Source: Helicostylum pulchrum (taxonomy: Eukaryota > Mucoromycota > Mucoromycetes > Mucorales > Mucoraceae). Taken from it: DNA of 64,000 bases. Location of the stretch: contig JAIXMO010000009.1 of NCBI GenBank assembly GCA_025677825.1, positions 310,001 to 374,000 of the forward strand. The letters run 5' to 3'. The translations under genes and the position numbers were made by a program. Below are positions 32,577 through 42,975 of this stretch, in pieces. Positions within the stretch are counted from its first letter, which is position 1. Every line of letters starts with the position of its first letter. Under the pieces are notes generated by a model. It worked only from the letters and a program-made list of their open reading frames with translations, did not search any database and was not told the origin of the DNA.

Positions 32577-33554
32577 ATGAGTGGATTAAAGAAAGGAGAA
32601 GTTAATCTTGGTGTACGTATTTCAAAAAAAAAAAGACACTTTCTCTTCTACCTTATGATAAAAAAAAACTAACAGATAAATAGACTTCCATTATGGCAGT
32701 TGCTTATAAAGATGGTGTTATTCTTGGCGCCGATTCACGTACAACTACTGGTGCTTATATTGCCAACAGAGTTACTGATAAATTAACCAAGGTTCATGAT
32801 TCCATTTACTGTTGTCGATCTGGATCTGCTGCCGATACTCAAGCTGTTGCTGATATTGTTCATTATTATCTTCAAATGTATACGTAAGTTATATATAAAA
32901 ACCCCTTTAGTCCGTTTCTCCCCCAAACTGATAAATTCTCTACAATAGTGTTAATGAAAATGAAGCTCCTTCTGTTCGCACAGCCGCTGCTTTATTCCAA
33001 GAAATGTGTTATCAAAACAAGGATAATTTATCGGCAGGTATTATTGTTGCTGGTTGGGATAAGAAGGATGGTCCCTCTGTTTACAACGTACCTCTTGGTG
33101 GATCTTTACATAGAGCTCCTTTTGCTATTGGTGGTAAGTACTTGTTTTTAGACTTTTGTAGCGAATTACTTTTTTTTTTTGCTTACTTTTTTATTTTGTT
33201 AGGTTCTGGATCAACTTATATTTATGGTTATTGTGATGCTAAATATAAGGACGACATGACTCGTGAAGAATGTGAAGAATTTGTAAAGAACTGTAAGTGC
33301 TTTTTTTTTCTCTTCAAGTTGAAAGTATACTTTTAATTAAAGCAATCTATTCTATTATAGCTTTGGCATTAGCAATGTCTCGTGATGGTTCTTCAGGTGG
33401 TGTTATTCGTATGGCCGTTATCACAAAGGACGGTGTTGAGAGATTGTTTGTTCCCGGAAACAAGTTGCCTGGTAATAATTTTTTTTCTTTAGTAACTATC
33501 GTCTATCTAATATACTAACTTTTTTTTCTTTTTATAGTTCATTGGGAAGGATAA
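32577..33554 (+). CDS. PRE3: 20S proteasome subunit beta-1 (caspase-like)
   Basis: Five exons from ATG at 32577 to TAA at 33552-33554. A short propeptide, [12 protein letters not shown], is followed by [20 protein letters not shown]; the Gly-Thr junction is the autoprocessing site, so Thr is the N-terminal nucleophile. Active-site partners are Asp17 and Lys33 (DKLTKVHD). [22 protein letters not shown] and [12 protein letters not shown] match Pre3/PSMB6 rather than the beta-2 or beta-5 subunits. About 215 residues. The first intron falls exactly between the Gly and the catalytic Thr codon. Confidence 0.95.
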
Positions 33555-33748
33555 AGAATATATAAAATCAAATATATAAAACAAATAAATAAAAAACTGA
33601 AAAAAATGTAAAGTAAAAAAAAAAGGGTATTGTGTGACAATCATAGATTTTGGCATGAAAAAAGACGAGTTTTATATATAAAAAAAATAATTTAAACAAC
33701 TAAATACAATGGGATAAAAAAAAGAAGAGATATTATTTTTCTTTTTTT

Positions 33749-34767
33749 TTAGATAGGAGTAGCAGCTAATAAATCAGCATAACGAATAACCATACGTTGC
33801 ATATCGTTAGAACGCATAGCACTTGTTTCTAAAACCTCGGCATGGTTAGCAAAAGTCTTTTCGGTATCTTCTTCAGTGTCGACCTTATCAGTCAAACCCA
33901 ACTCTCTCATGACTTCCAACTTGGCGTCCTTTCCTCTAGCTCTAACAACGTCGTTGGTGATTAAACTAATACCCAAAACCTTGATACCGGCATGACGAGC
34001 AACGACAACCTCAGGTACGGTAGACATACCAACAGCATCAGCACCAATGGTTGCCAAGTAACGAGCCTCAACACGGGTTTCGAAACTAGGTCCGGTAACC
34101 ATAGCATAAACACCTTCACGGATATCGTTGGGGCTAATACCAACTTCAAAGGCAGCCTTGAAAGCTAGTTTACGGAGGGCGTAGGTATAGGCGTCAGAGA
34201 CAGCAGGGAAACGAGGACCAAAGAACTCAATGTTGGCGCCCATTAACGCATTGTTACCAACCATACCGGGAAGAGACAAATGATCGTTAATGATCATCAA
34301 GTCTCCAACCTTGTGTTCGGACTTGAGTCCACCACAGGCGTTGGTGACAATAAGTGACTTGATACCCATTAAAGCCATAACACGAACAGGTAAAGTACAT
34401 TGTAACATGGTGTGACCTTCGTAGCAATGGAAACGACCTACCATGAAGACAGTAGGTGTACGTGATTCACCCAAGTGACCAAATACAAGTTTACCGGCAT
34501 GACCAACAACTTTTTTTTTAAATAAAAAAAAGATTAGCAAAACTTTTTGGTTAAAAAATTTTTTTTTTTTTTACCTGTACTGGCAACGAAACCAGGAATA
34601 TCCTTATATAAAAATTCTACCTTTGTGGACTGATCAATGGTATCAACTAAACCACCTAAACCAGAACCACAAATAACACCAAGGTCAACTTGTTGAAACT
34701 CTTGAGGCAACTTTGATCTAAGGAATTCAGCACTGCTCTTGTAAGTTTCTTCGGTAATAATAGTCAT
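33749..34767 (-). CDS. PNP1: Purine nucleoside phosphorylase
   Basis: Two exons (about 34576-34767 and 33749-34512). Motifs: GVICGSGLGGLVDTI (phosphate loop), GRFHCYEGH (phosphate and ribose binding), IVTNACGGL, MVTGPSFETRVE and ISLITNDVV (purine-binding Asn). About 300 residues; a trimeric class I PNP. It cleaves inosine/guanosine with phosphate in purine salvage (yeast Pnp1). Cytosolic. Codon bias is moderate to high. Convergent with PRE3, about 190 bp between the stops. Confidence 0.95.
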
Positions 34768-35521
34768 TATTAAATAATATAAAAAAATAAAATGAAATGA
34801 AAAGGGAAAAAGGGGTTGAAAAAAAAACTACAAGGTTTTTATTTGACTGGATTTGCGGTAGATGAATTGCGGGTACTTTTTTTCATAACTATAGAAAACC
34901 AACTTTCTGTAAGTGTGCCGTGGGAAGAGCAAGGTGAAAAAAAAATGTTAGTCTCACATGATAGGCACTATGCTCCTACACTATAGATAACGTTATAACA
35001 GAGTGTATATTCTCTATCTTTTTTTTTTTTAGGAGGCACTACTAATTCACCCTTTACCATCCAGCTTCTTCCCGTTCTAATTATTCAAAATTGTTTAATT
35101 TGTTTAAAACTCAAAAGTCAATTTTTCTATTTTTCTATACTTCCACACCACTTTTGTGTTATTTGAAGGTTATTTTAAACATGTGACAGAAAGTAAAAAA
35201 AAAGAAAGAGAAAACTTAGTTTTTTTAAGCCTATCCCTTTTTTACCTTTTGATACTGTTTTACTATAGTGAAATTCGGTAATAAGAAACTTTTTTTTTTT
35301 TTAAAAAAAAAAAGAGAGAAAGAGTTTGCTGGTGCAAGAGAGAGAAACATGGCAAAAAAAAAAGCGTATTTACTTCCTTGGATCAGTCCAATCAATTCTC
35401 GCCATGTTTAATTACTAAAAACAACTCAGCAGGAAGTTAAAAAAAACTATTTGGAAGCATTCTTTTTATTTTATTTTCTTCTTCATCTTCAACACATTCC
35501 TTTTAACACAAAAACTTAAAA
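34768..35521. other. Divergent promoter region of PNP and RAMP4, no gene
   Basis: About 750 bp of AT-rich DNA with poly-A and poly-T runs. No gene or repeat recognised. Confidence 0.5.
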
Positions 35522-35912
35522 ATGGTATAAACGCTTGTTCTGTTTTATTTTTTAATTTTTTGCTAAGCAATTCTTGATATTTTAGGCTTCTACACCTACA
35601 CTCCGTCAAAAGAACCAACTCTACAAGAATAGATCTGAGAAGGGTACTGTCGCTGTTAAAGCCAGTGAGGTATTATATCAAGCAGTCTTTTATATATGTG
35701 TGCATATGTAACTAAAATATGTATATGTGATATATAGAAAACAAAGGTAGTTAAAAAGACAAACTATTCTTATTGGGCAATCGGTATTTTGGGTTTCGCG
35801 TTATTTGGTGGAGGTAACTTGTTAACTTTATTATAATTAATGCTTTTTTTTACTTAACATTTTTATTTATTTATAATTAGCTCTTCTTCAACTTATTGAT
35901 CTCATTCTTTAA
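35522..35912 (+). CDS. Stress-associated ER protein (RAMP4/SERP1, Ysy6-like)
   Basis: Four exons. Exon 1 is the ATG alone (35522-35524), followed by a GTATAA...TTTAG intron. The protein then reads ASTPTLRQKNQLYKNRSEKG, KTKVVKKTNYSYWAIGILGF and ends ALLQLIDLIL. About 64 residues: basic cytosolic part with the RxxN/RxEKGxV motif, then one C-terminal membrane helix, the tail-anchored RAMP4 layout. It associates with the Sec61 translocon and helps membrane proteins during ER stress. Easily missed by gene callers because of the tiny exons. Confidence 0.88.
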
Positions 35913-36571
35913 AAAAAAACCCCCCCTTTCATGCACATTTAATTTTACGCTATATAGCAATTTAAAATAATACCAATAAAAAAAATATATTTTTATAAAA
36001 ATCAGTTCTTTTTGTCCTACCGTATCTGTGTCTTTCTATTTTAAGTTTCTATTATAAGAAAAATGCCTATAAACGAATTGTCCGGACGCTTATCGCTTTT
36101 TGTAGTAATTATTTTATACCTGCTAAAATGTCATTAAGCTCTAATTAACTTTCATTATACAGCGGCACCTTTTTATGGCGAAGTAAAAAAAGCACGCTCG
36201 AGTATTACATTCCCAGGAACTAGGATTTTAGTGGCTAAGTTCTGCCACGTAGCAATGTAAGCCCAAGTACACGAAATAATAAACATTGCAGTTTTAATAA
36301 CTATACACGTCTTGGTGTTCTTCTTCTTTTTTTAAAAGGAAAAAGAAAAAACGTATAAATGGAGTTTTACTTTGAGAAGGGGAAAAAGCACTATCGGTAA
36401 TCCTTATAAACCTGGAGACAAGTCCGTAAAATAAAAATTACTTTATTTGGAGAGTGTGATACGGAGATACTACAAGTTATAAATATAAAGGTATAAAACT
36501 TGCCAAAAAGTCTTTCTTCTTTCTTATTTTTTTATCTTTTTTTAAACTAAATACATATACTGCAATTAAAA
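35913..36571. other. Intergenic, no gene seen
   Basis: AT-rich, no coding or RNA gene recognised. A stretch around 36100-36270 has normal base composition but no open frame. Confidence 0.45.
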
Positions 36572-36781
36572 ATGGGAACTGTTCAGTGGCTTTATTCTTC
36601 CGGTCAAAACTGGCTAAGCTTGGATACACAGGCTCAATCACAAATTGAAAAACTTTGGAGCAATGATCAAGCTAATTGGGTTATTAGCGACTCTTTCTCT
36701 GGTCCTGTCTACGTAGATACCACTCAAATGATTTTACTGTACGAAGGCTATTCATATACTATTGCTCGTTGTCGTGTCTAA
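36572..36781 (+). CDS. Single WWE-domain small protein
   Basis: Intronless 69-residue protein, MGTVQWLYSSGQNWLSLDTQ onward. The pattern W..S.G..W..x.. followed by QIEKLWxxxQ, then YVDTTQMILLYEGYSYTIAR, fits a WWE domain, a fold that binds poly- or iso-ADP-ribose and usually sits in ubiquitin ligases or PARPs. Here it fills the whole protein. Start codon has a good AAAAATG context after a TTTTTAAACTAAATAC leader. Family call is by pattern only. Confidence 0.6.
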   Translation: MGTVQWLYSSGQNWLSLDTQAQSQIEKLWSNDQANWVISDSFSGPVYVDTTQMILLYEGYSYTIARCRV

Positions 36782-38574
36782 AAAAAATCTCTCTATAGTT
36801 ATTACTAAATTAAGTACTTTATATCCCTCGCCACTCCTTTTTTTTTATGTATTACCCTATCTCTTTTTTTTTCTTTTTTTCTTGTTCGCTTTATAATAAT
36901 TCTTATTTGTACGCCTTATATACCTAAATAAAATTCTGTTTTATTTATATACTTATGGATCTACCATTAATTGTTGTTACCTAAATGTAAAAATCAAATA
37001 TTACAACCTTAGGGTCTTTAAAAAAATTCTACGCATGATAGTGGCGTATTACAATGTTCTTGAAGAATTCTTAATGCATACCACAATTTTCTGCAGCACA
37101 CGAAAAAAGCGGGTAATGCCCGTTTGAAAACAGCTTGGTTTATAAGTATACATCGATATTCGCCGTACACGATAGATACGGTTTTTTTTTGTCAGAAGCA
37201 AAATATGTCAAACCTCTCTCTCTCGCTCAGTCAGACTATTTTTATTTTTTCTACTAAAAGAGGTAAGAGGGAAGAGGTCTGGGCGCTCAATCTAGTACCA
37301 ATCAAAAAAAAGTAATTTTACAAAATAGTGTACACACACACACAAATCACAATATTATTATTTTTTTAAAAAAAGAGGGCGATGACAAATGGCTCTGTAT
37401 CCATTGATGTCATTTCTACGAAGGGGGGGGGGGGAGGAAAAGTCGTAGCCTTTTCCTTTAACGTATTATAAAAGAGCCATATATCACAATATCAAAATAA
37501 AAAACATCACTATTTAGCCTAAAATATTCAATTTAACCCGATTGCAAGCTAGGACCAATAAAGTGGATATGTATATCGTCATACGAGAAAATTCTTACTG
37601 GTCCAATAAAGAGTTTAAATTATAAATCTCATTCATTTTTTCCTTCTCTTTCTGCTGCGGTCCATTATCGATGTAATAGTTTCGAAATCGGAGCCGTAAA
37701 AAAAAACTCTTCTCCTTTTCAGTGACACATGCTCTCAGCTGAACACTTACTACTGCAAAAAAGGGAAGGGCATAATAATTAATATGGGATTCTACCTTTT
37801 TATTTATTGTAAACATGTATGTAAGAAAGAAAAAATTAGATAATCGTACTATTTTCTTTTTTCAGGGACAATTCCTCCCTTTCAGATCTATAAGACCTTT
37901 TTTTTTATAACGTTTCACATTGTTAGCCAGCTGATGATAAATGCCCAATATGACCAACATAGGAAGCAAAGTTTCTTTTTTTCCAGCAGGTACGTGTGAT
38001 TGGATTCAAATAAACTTAGTTTTGTTTGTACTCGCTAAAGTACTTCATATAGAGAAAATGCTTACCCCAATCGTCTCACGTACATCCTCCATTACCATTT
38101 AATAGACGGACTTAAAAAAACCCAAGTGTCTTTTTTGTCCTACAATACACTTTTTTTATCAGTTGAGCACCGTTTATTAAACTAGTACATGTGCAAGTTT
38201 TTTTTTGTTTTGTTTTGCATAGTAGTTTTTTAATCAGAAGGTTACAAGTCCGGAAACAGGTATACCAGCCTCTATTAGTGGCTATTATGCGAACGAACAT
38301 CTAATTGTTTTTGGACAATTAAGTTTGTCACACTATTAGATAATAAAGAGCTTACGATTTAAAGGCTTTGTTCCAAATCGAGTCGGGTACGAACAGTTTT
38401 CTTTAACGGGCTTTATCTTGTATTTAGAATAGAGCACTTTCAGCCCTAGTTCTTTAAGAAAACAAGGCTTTTCGTTCGATAATTTGGGATTGCATGCGAA
38501 TCTCCTCCGGTACAATTGAAAAACACAAATATATGTTCTGCAATTGCGAAAATAATGATATATATTCATGTTTA
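36782..38574. other. Long intergenic region, no gene supported
   Basis: 1.8 kb of AT-rich DNA with a 12-G run at 37423-37434 and only short ORFs with no domain. The minus ORF 38336-38569 has no recognisable feature and overlaps the 3' flank of the SET gene. No tRNA found. Confidence 0.5.
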
Positions 38575-39936
38575 TTATGCGTTCTCTAAATAAGACAAGA
38601 CAACAGGGTGTTGCATAAGTTTATCTCTCAACGTCGATAAACTTTGAACTGTTGTTTCCAACGTAACTCGTTCTTCCAATCGATATATGTTTGCTTGTTT
38701 CCATAACCCGGTTTCAATATTCTCCTGTACCAAAGTAGTATTTAAATGAAGATGGTATTCCAAAGCATCTAGTAAAAGCATAGTGACTCTCAACTGAATC
38801 ACAGGAAATATATCCATTTCTTTTACGGCTGCTTCCAATTCAATCAACGAAGGAATATTTTTTCCCAACAATTGAAATGTAATACTATCATCATCCTCGA
38901 TTATAAATTCAATATCTTCTTCAAGTGAAACAAGATACATAACCCTGATCGACTCATCCGTCCATCCACACTGCGCCAACGGATCTTCTTTTTTATTCAA
39001 TGGATGCGGCACCAACGTTAAATTTGGCTTGACGGATAATTGTTTCAACCACTGAACCTTTGGTAAATTGTAACCTTGTTCCATAGGGCTAAAGAAGGGG
39101 AGCAAAGGTAACATAAAAAGAGAGGGCTCAGTATTATTCTCGATACAGAACCCATGCAAAAACAGCAATTCTTGGTTGGGCTTTGATCCGTAAGAGAGTA
39201 ATAATTCATCGTTTGCATTTACAGTAACGTTAGGGTACGTGATCAAGTCAATACCTCCGTTATTTAACTGCCAACGAATATTAGGACTCTCCGAAGAATG
39301 GTTGGCGAAATCAACAAAGGGGATCAAAGCCTTATCCGATACCTCTTTTTCTTGCTCATCACCTCCAATTCCTACAACTCTAGACCAAAATATACAGTCT
39401 GCCCATAAATACATTTCAAATTGCATATCGCATATCCAATCTTCTTGTAAACTGGTAATCGATTCAAATTCACGTTGCAAGCTATTTATTTTGGATCGCA
39501 CCGAGTTTTCTAAACTGGTGTCAGCTACACACTCGGGTTTAAATAGTACGTGGTTCTCTTGAAAGAAAGATACGGTGGGAAGGATATCGATATATGGGGT
39601 CCAGTAAGTTGTTGTATCAAAGAATTTACAGTAAATTAAAAACAAACAAAGTACAAGACGTTCGTTGTCTATACTTTCTGCAATAGACTGGATATCTTTT
39701 GCAGTGTTGTATTTACGGGAGAGGTAGGAGAATATAGGCTTGGAAAATTGAGGAAACTGCTGTAAAGCTTTGCGTGAAGTCAAAAGTAAGTTTTGAGGAA
39801 TAGAAACAACAACAGTCGATTCAGGCGTGTCCTTTGAAGCAAATAAACCGTAGCCGGCATAAGGTGTTTGGTCTACGGAAGCTGTTGACTTGATTCCGTT
39901 TTCTTTGGACCAGTTTATAAAGTTCGAAATATTCAT
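38575..39936 (-). CDS. SET-domain lysine methyltransferase (SETD3/Rkm-type)
   Basis: Intronless, 453 residues. The N-terminus TPYAGYGLFASKDTPESTVV is the start of the SET domain. A long insert (iSET) follows, then DFANHSSESPNIRW and YGSKPNQELLFLHGF, which carry the SAM- and active-site residues (NH and Y). A helical C-terminal substrate-binding domain follows (LEAAVKEMDIFPVIQLRVTM). This is the class of Rubisco-methyltransferase-like enzymes, including yeast Rkm1-4/Set7 that methylate ribosomal proteins. The exact substrate cannot be told. Confidence 0.9.
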   Translation of the reverse strand: MNISNFINWSKENGIKSTASVDQTPYAGYGLFASKDTPESTVVVSIPQNLLLTSRKALQQFPQFSKPIFSYLSRKYNTAKDIQSIAESIDNERLVLCLFLIYCKFFDTTTYWTPYIDILPTVSFFQENHVLFKPECVADTSLENSVRSKINSLQREFESITSLQEDWICDMQFEMYLWADCIFWSRVVGIGGDEQEKEVSDKALIPFVDFANHSSESPNIRWQLNNGGIDLITYPNVTVNANDELLLSYGSKPNQELLFLHGFCIENNTEPSLFMLPLLPFFSPMEQGYNLPKVQWLKQLSVKPNLTLVPHPLNKKEDPLAQCGWTDESIRVMYLVSLEEDIEFIIEDDDSITFQLLGKNIPSLIELEAAVKEMDIFPVIQLRVTMLLLDALEYHLHLNTTLVQENIETGLWKQANIYRLEERVTLETTVQSLSTLRDKLMQHPVVLSYLENA

Positions 39937-40292
39937 TTTTTTAAAAAAATTAATTCCCCATGATAGTTGAAATAAAATATCTTTTTGTTTAGGAATAAAA
40001 AAAAAACAGTCGCGTTTTTTTTTTACTAGGTTAATTGTAACACAAAAAAAAAAGGTTCAAAGAAGCATTGATTTAAAAAATCTTGAAGACATACTATGAA
40101 AGTCCAGGGGGGTGCCATTAACGAACATTAGAAATTATTGACAGCCTCGATATTATGTCATAAAAAATCACAAAAAAAAAGTGAGCAATTTATGCTTAAT
40201 AGCGATTTTCCCCGCAATTTCAAAATTGCACATAAAAAAAAACTTTTTTTTTTTACACATGCATATTTTTATTACCTTTTCACCATTGAACA
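39937..40292. other. Divergent promoter region, no gene
   Basis: 356 bp of AT-rich DNA between the SET gene and the DUF4396 gene, with poly-A/T tracts only. Confidence 0.5.
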
Positions 40293-40984
40293 ATGTTAAG
40301 TATCCTTCATGCTAAAAAACCTTTAGCAAGCAAACATGTGTTTAGCCTAGTCAAGAATACAATGGTTTATCGTAACTCTTCTACTTGTCAAAAGTCTAAA
40401 GAGGACAAGACACCGATCATAAGCACCAAATTTTGGTCGGACCCTGTTACCTGGCAAAGAACAAGAATTAACACTCTTCGGTAGATAATATAAACAGTTT
40501 TTTTTAAAAAAAATATGTATTAACTAATGATACCTAAAAAGATGTTTGCTAGGTTGTACTGTTGGCGATTTTTCAACAATGTGGTATTTACAATTAAACC
40601 ATCCTGATTTATCACCTATTATCACAACTGCTGCAGCTATGGTATGTGCTAACCGATAAATTATATACATATTATGAAACTCATGCATGTGTTTAGACTG
40701 CGGGTATATCTACATCTTTAGCTTTAGAAACAGTGTTATTAAGAAGATCAATGAAGGTGCCTTACCCCGCAGCGTTCAAGACGGCTATGGGTATGAGTTT
40801 TGTTTCCATGTTGGTAATGGAACTATCAGAAAACATGATGGACTGGCATCTTATGGGCGGACAAGTATTATTTCATGATCCTAAATTTTGGATCGCAGCA
40901 GCTGTAAGTGCTGGTGTTGGGTTTGTGGTTCCCTTACCTTATAATTATTGGAGATTAAGAGCGCTTGGAAAGTCTTGTCATTAA
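40293..40984 (+). CDS. DUF4396-family membrane protein
   Basis: Three exons: 40293 to about 40482, 40541 to about 40639, and 40698-40984. A mitochondrial-like N-terminus (MLSILHAKKPLASKHVFSL) is followed by CLLGCTVGDFSTMW, the DUF4396 signature. The next exon reads GISTSLALETVLLRRSMKVP, FVSMLVMELSENMMDW and ends in a hydrophobic helix with VVPLPYNYWRL. The acceptor after AAAAAG (40540) is chosen because it restores the CLLGCTVGD motif. Four membrane helices are likely. Function of the family is unknown; distribution in bacteria and fungi suggests an organellar role (inference). Confidence 0.8.
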
Positions 40985-41246
40985 TTATAAAAAAAGTCTA
41001 GATATAAAAAAATGCAATTGATAATAAAAAAATGCCTATTAAACTTTAACAATGTCTTGTCCGTGCGGAAAGGGGTTTTTTATTTTTTATTTTTACACCC
41101 ATGATAACTTGGTTTCAGCAAACCCCCCCCCCCCAAAAAACTATTATGTTGATCTTCCTAAAATAGTGTCAAAAAGCAAGTCTTGCGGAAATAAATAGAT
41201 TTTTTTTTACAGCCGTCTTTTTGTTTTTTTTTCTTTGTTAATAAAA

Positions 41247-42505
41247 ATGAGTAACAAGAAAGCGAATAATATATTGGAAACATGGGGAAACGAATCCACC
41301 ATGAACCTGAATGCAATCATTTATCAAAATATCTTATCCTCTCCTTATTTCAGATCCTTATTGTAAGTAGTCTTCTTTAGGTAAACCAAAAAAAGCAAAA
41401 AAAAAAAAAAAAAACATCGCGTATGTTTCTTTCTTTTTCAAATATATAAACAATTATTCCTTTCTAGTAATAAGAAGACTTTTCATGAAATCGTTGACGA
41501 GATCTATAATGAAGGTAAATTCTATGCGTGCTATTTCGACAATACAGTGAAAAACTCACTCATTTATTATTATTAGTTTACGTATTGTGTAAGTTTAAAA
41601 CAGTCTAGTATATATTTGTATAAAAAACTAAAAAAAAAAAAAATGTAGCACCTTTTGTTAAAGGCACTCAGCCTTCTACTGCTTACTGTTGTCTCTTTAA
41701 AATGTGGACACTTCGACTTACTATCAAACAAATCGAAAATATGATTGATCATGTTGATTCTCCGTATGTACATACAATATTTTACTTTTTTTTAAAAAAA
41801 ACGCAACAACTAAAACAAATTACATAGATATATTCGCGCTATTGGATTTTTATACTTGCGTTATGTATGTGCTCCAGCTAAACTTTGGGATTGGTTTCAA
41901 TACTACTTGGATGATGAAGAAGAAATTACAATCTCTAGTGGACCTAAACCAATTAAAGTTACTATCGGTAAGTTCTGTCGTATGTTGATCACCGAGTTAA
42001 AGTTTCAAGGAACCATGCTTCCTCGTATTCCTGTACCTATCGCCAGAGAATTAGAAAAGAAATTGGATGATTATGATCGAGAAAAGAGAAGCAAGTCTGG
42101 GTAAGTTAACATTACCAAGATTTTTTTTTGTCGAATTAACACAGTGTATATAGTGGTGGACGTAAAGATAGAGACAAGGATGACTATCGCAGTCATGGTG
42201 GGCTTAAAGACAGAGACGGAGATGATTATCGTAGTCATAGTAGAAGTAAATCAAGAAGTTCATATAGATCTAGAAGTCCTATCAGAAGAAGATCGAGAAG
42301 TCCAATTAGAAGAGGTAGATCAAGAAGTCCGGATAGAAGACGACGATCAAAGAGTCCAAGAAGAAGAAGTGGAGGTATAAGAGACGAATTGGACGACTAT
42401 GAACGTAAAAGTAGTCGTCATAGAAGAAGAAGCGTCAGTCCTGATTACAGAAGAAGTGATCGTTATCGCTCAAGTTCCAGATCAAGAGAAAGCAGGCGCG
42501 ATTAA
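41247..42505 (+). CDS. PRP38: Pre-mRNA splicing factor PRP38 (PRPF38B-type with RS tail)
   Basis: Five or six exons from ATG at 41247. WGNESTMNLNAIIYQNILSS, then FHEIVDEIYNE, AYCCLFKMWTLRLT, YIRAIGFLYLRYVCAP and KLWDWFQYYLDDEEE are the PRP38 domain. The long C-terminal tail is arginine/serine-rich with many RSRSP repeats (SPIRRRSRSPIRRGRSRSP). PRP38 is part of the U4/U6-U5 tri-snRNP and is needed to activate the spliceosome. Having the RS tail places it nearer metazoan PRPF38B than yeast Prp38. Stop at 42503-42505. Confidence 0.93.
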
Positions 42506-42975
42506 AAAAAAAGGGAGAGAGGGGGATTACGAGCTTTATATTAGTAAATAACGTGTTACAATATGCCTTTTTTTTTCTTTCGTATCTAGTTTTTTTTTTT
42601 ATTGAAGGTTGCCTCTTATTCATATATCACTTTCACTCCCATTAGAAATCTAGTACGTATATATTGTAAACAGTGGTCTATTTTTTAATTTCCCCTTTTG
42701 AAAATAAAAAAAAAACCTTTTTTTTTTACAAGATTCTGGGACATACCATTATCCAACATTATCGCGACGTTACAACGTGCGGGAATCTTGATACACTGTC
42801 AATTTGCACCGTATACAAGTAAGTGTCTTTTACGTAATGTGTACATCCTTTTCAACGAAATCGTGCGTCACACTTTTTAAACAGTACGACCGTGTAACTT
42901 GACTGTGTGTCAGAATTTTCAACCAAAAAAAATAGTTTCTTTTTTTTTCCGTTAGTGCTTTTCTGGAAAAAAATA
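42506..42975. other. Intergenic, no gene seen
   Basis: AT-rich region with poly-A/T runs; the start of the F-box ORF is preceded by in-frame sequence from a GTG at 42907 that is not a likely start. Confidence 0.45.

Noticed and set aside
38112..38569. Possible small genes or a tRNA near the SET gene
   Set aside because: No cloverleaf, no A/B box pair and no protein similarity could be seen.
42136..42505. Alternative frame proteins over the PRP38 tail
   Set aside because: The frame that encodes RSRSP repeats is continuous with the PRP38 domain; the other frames are shadows.
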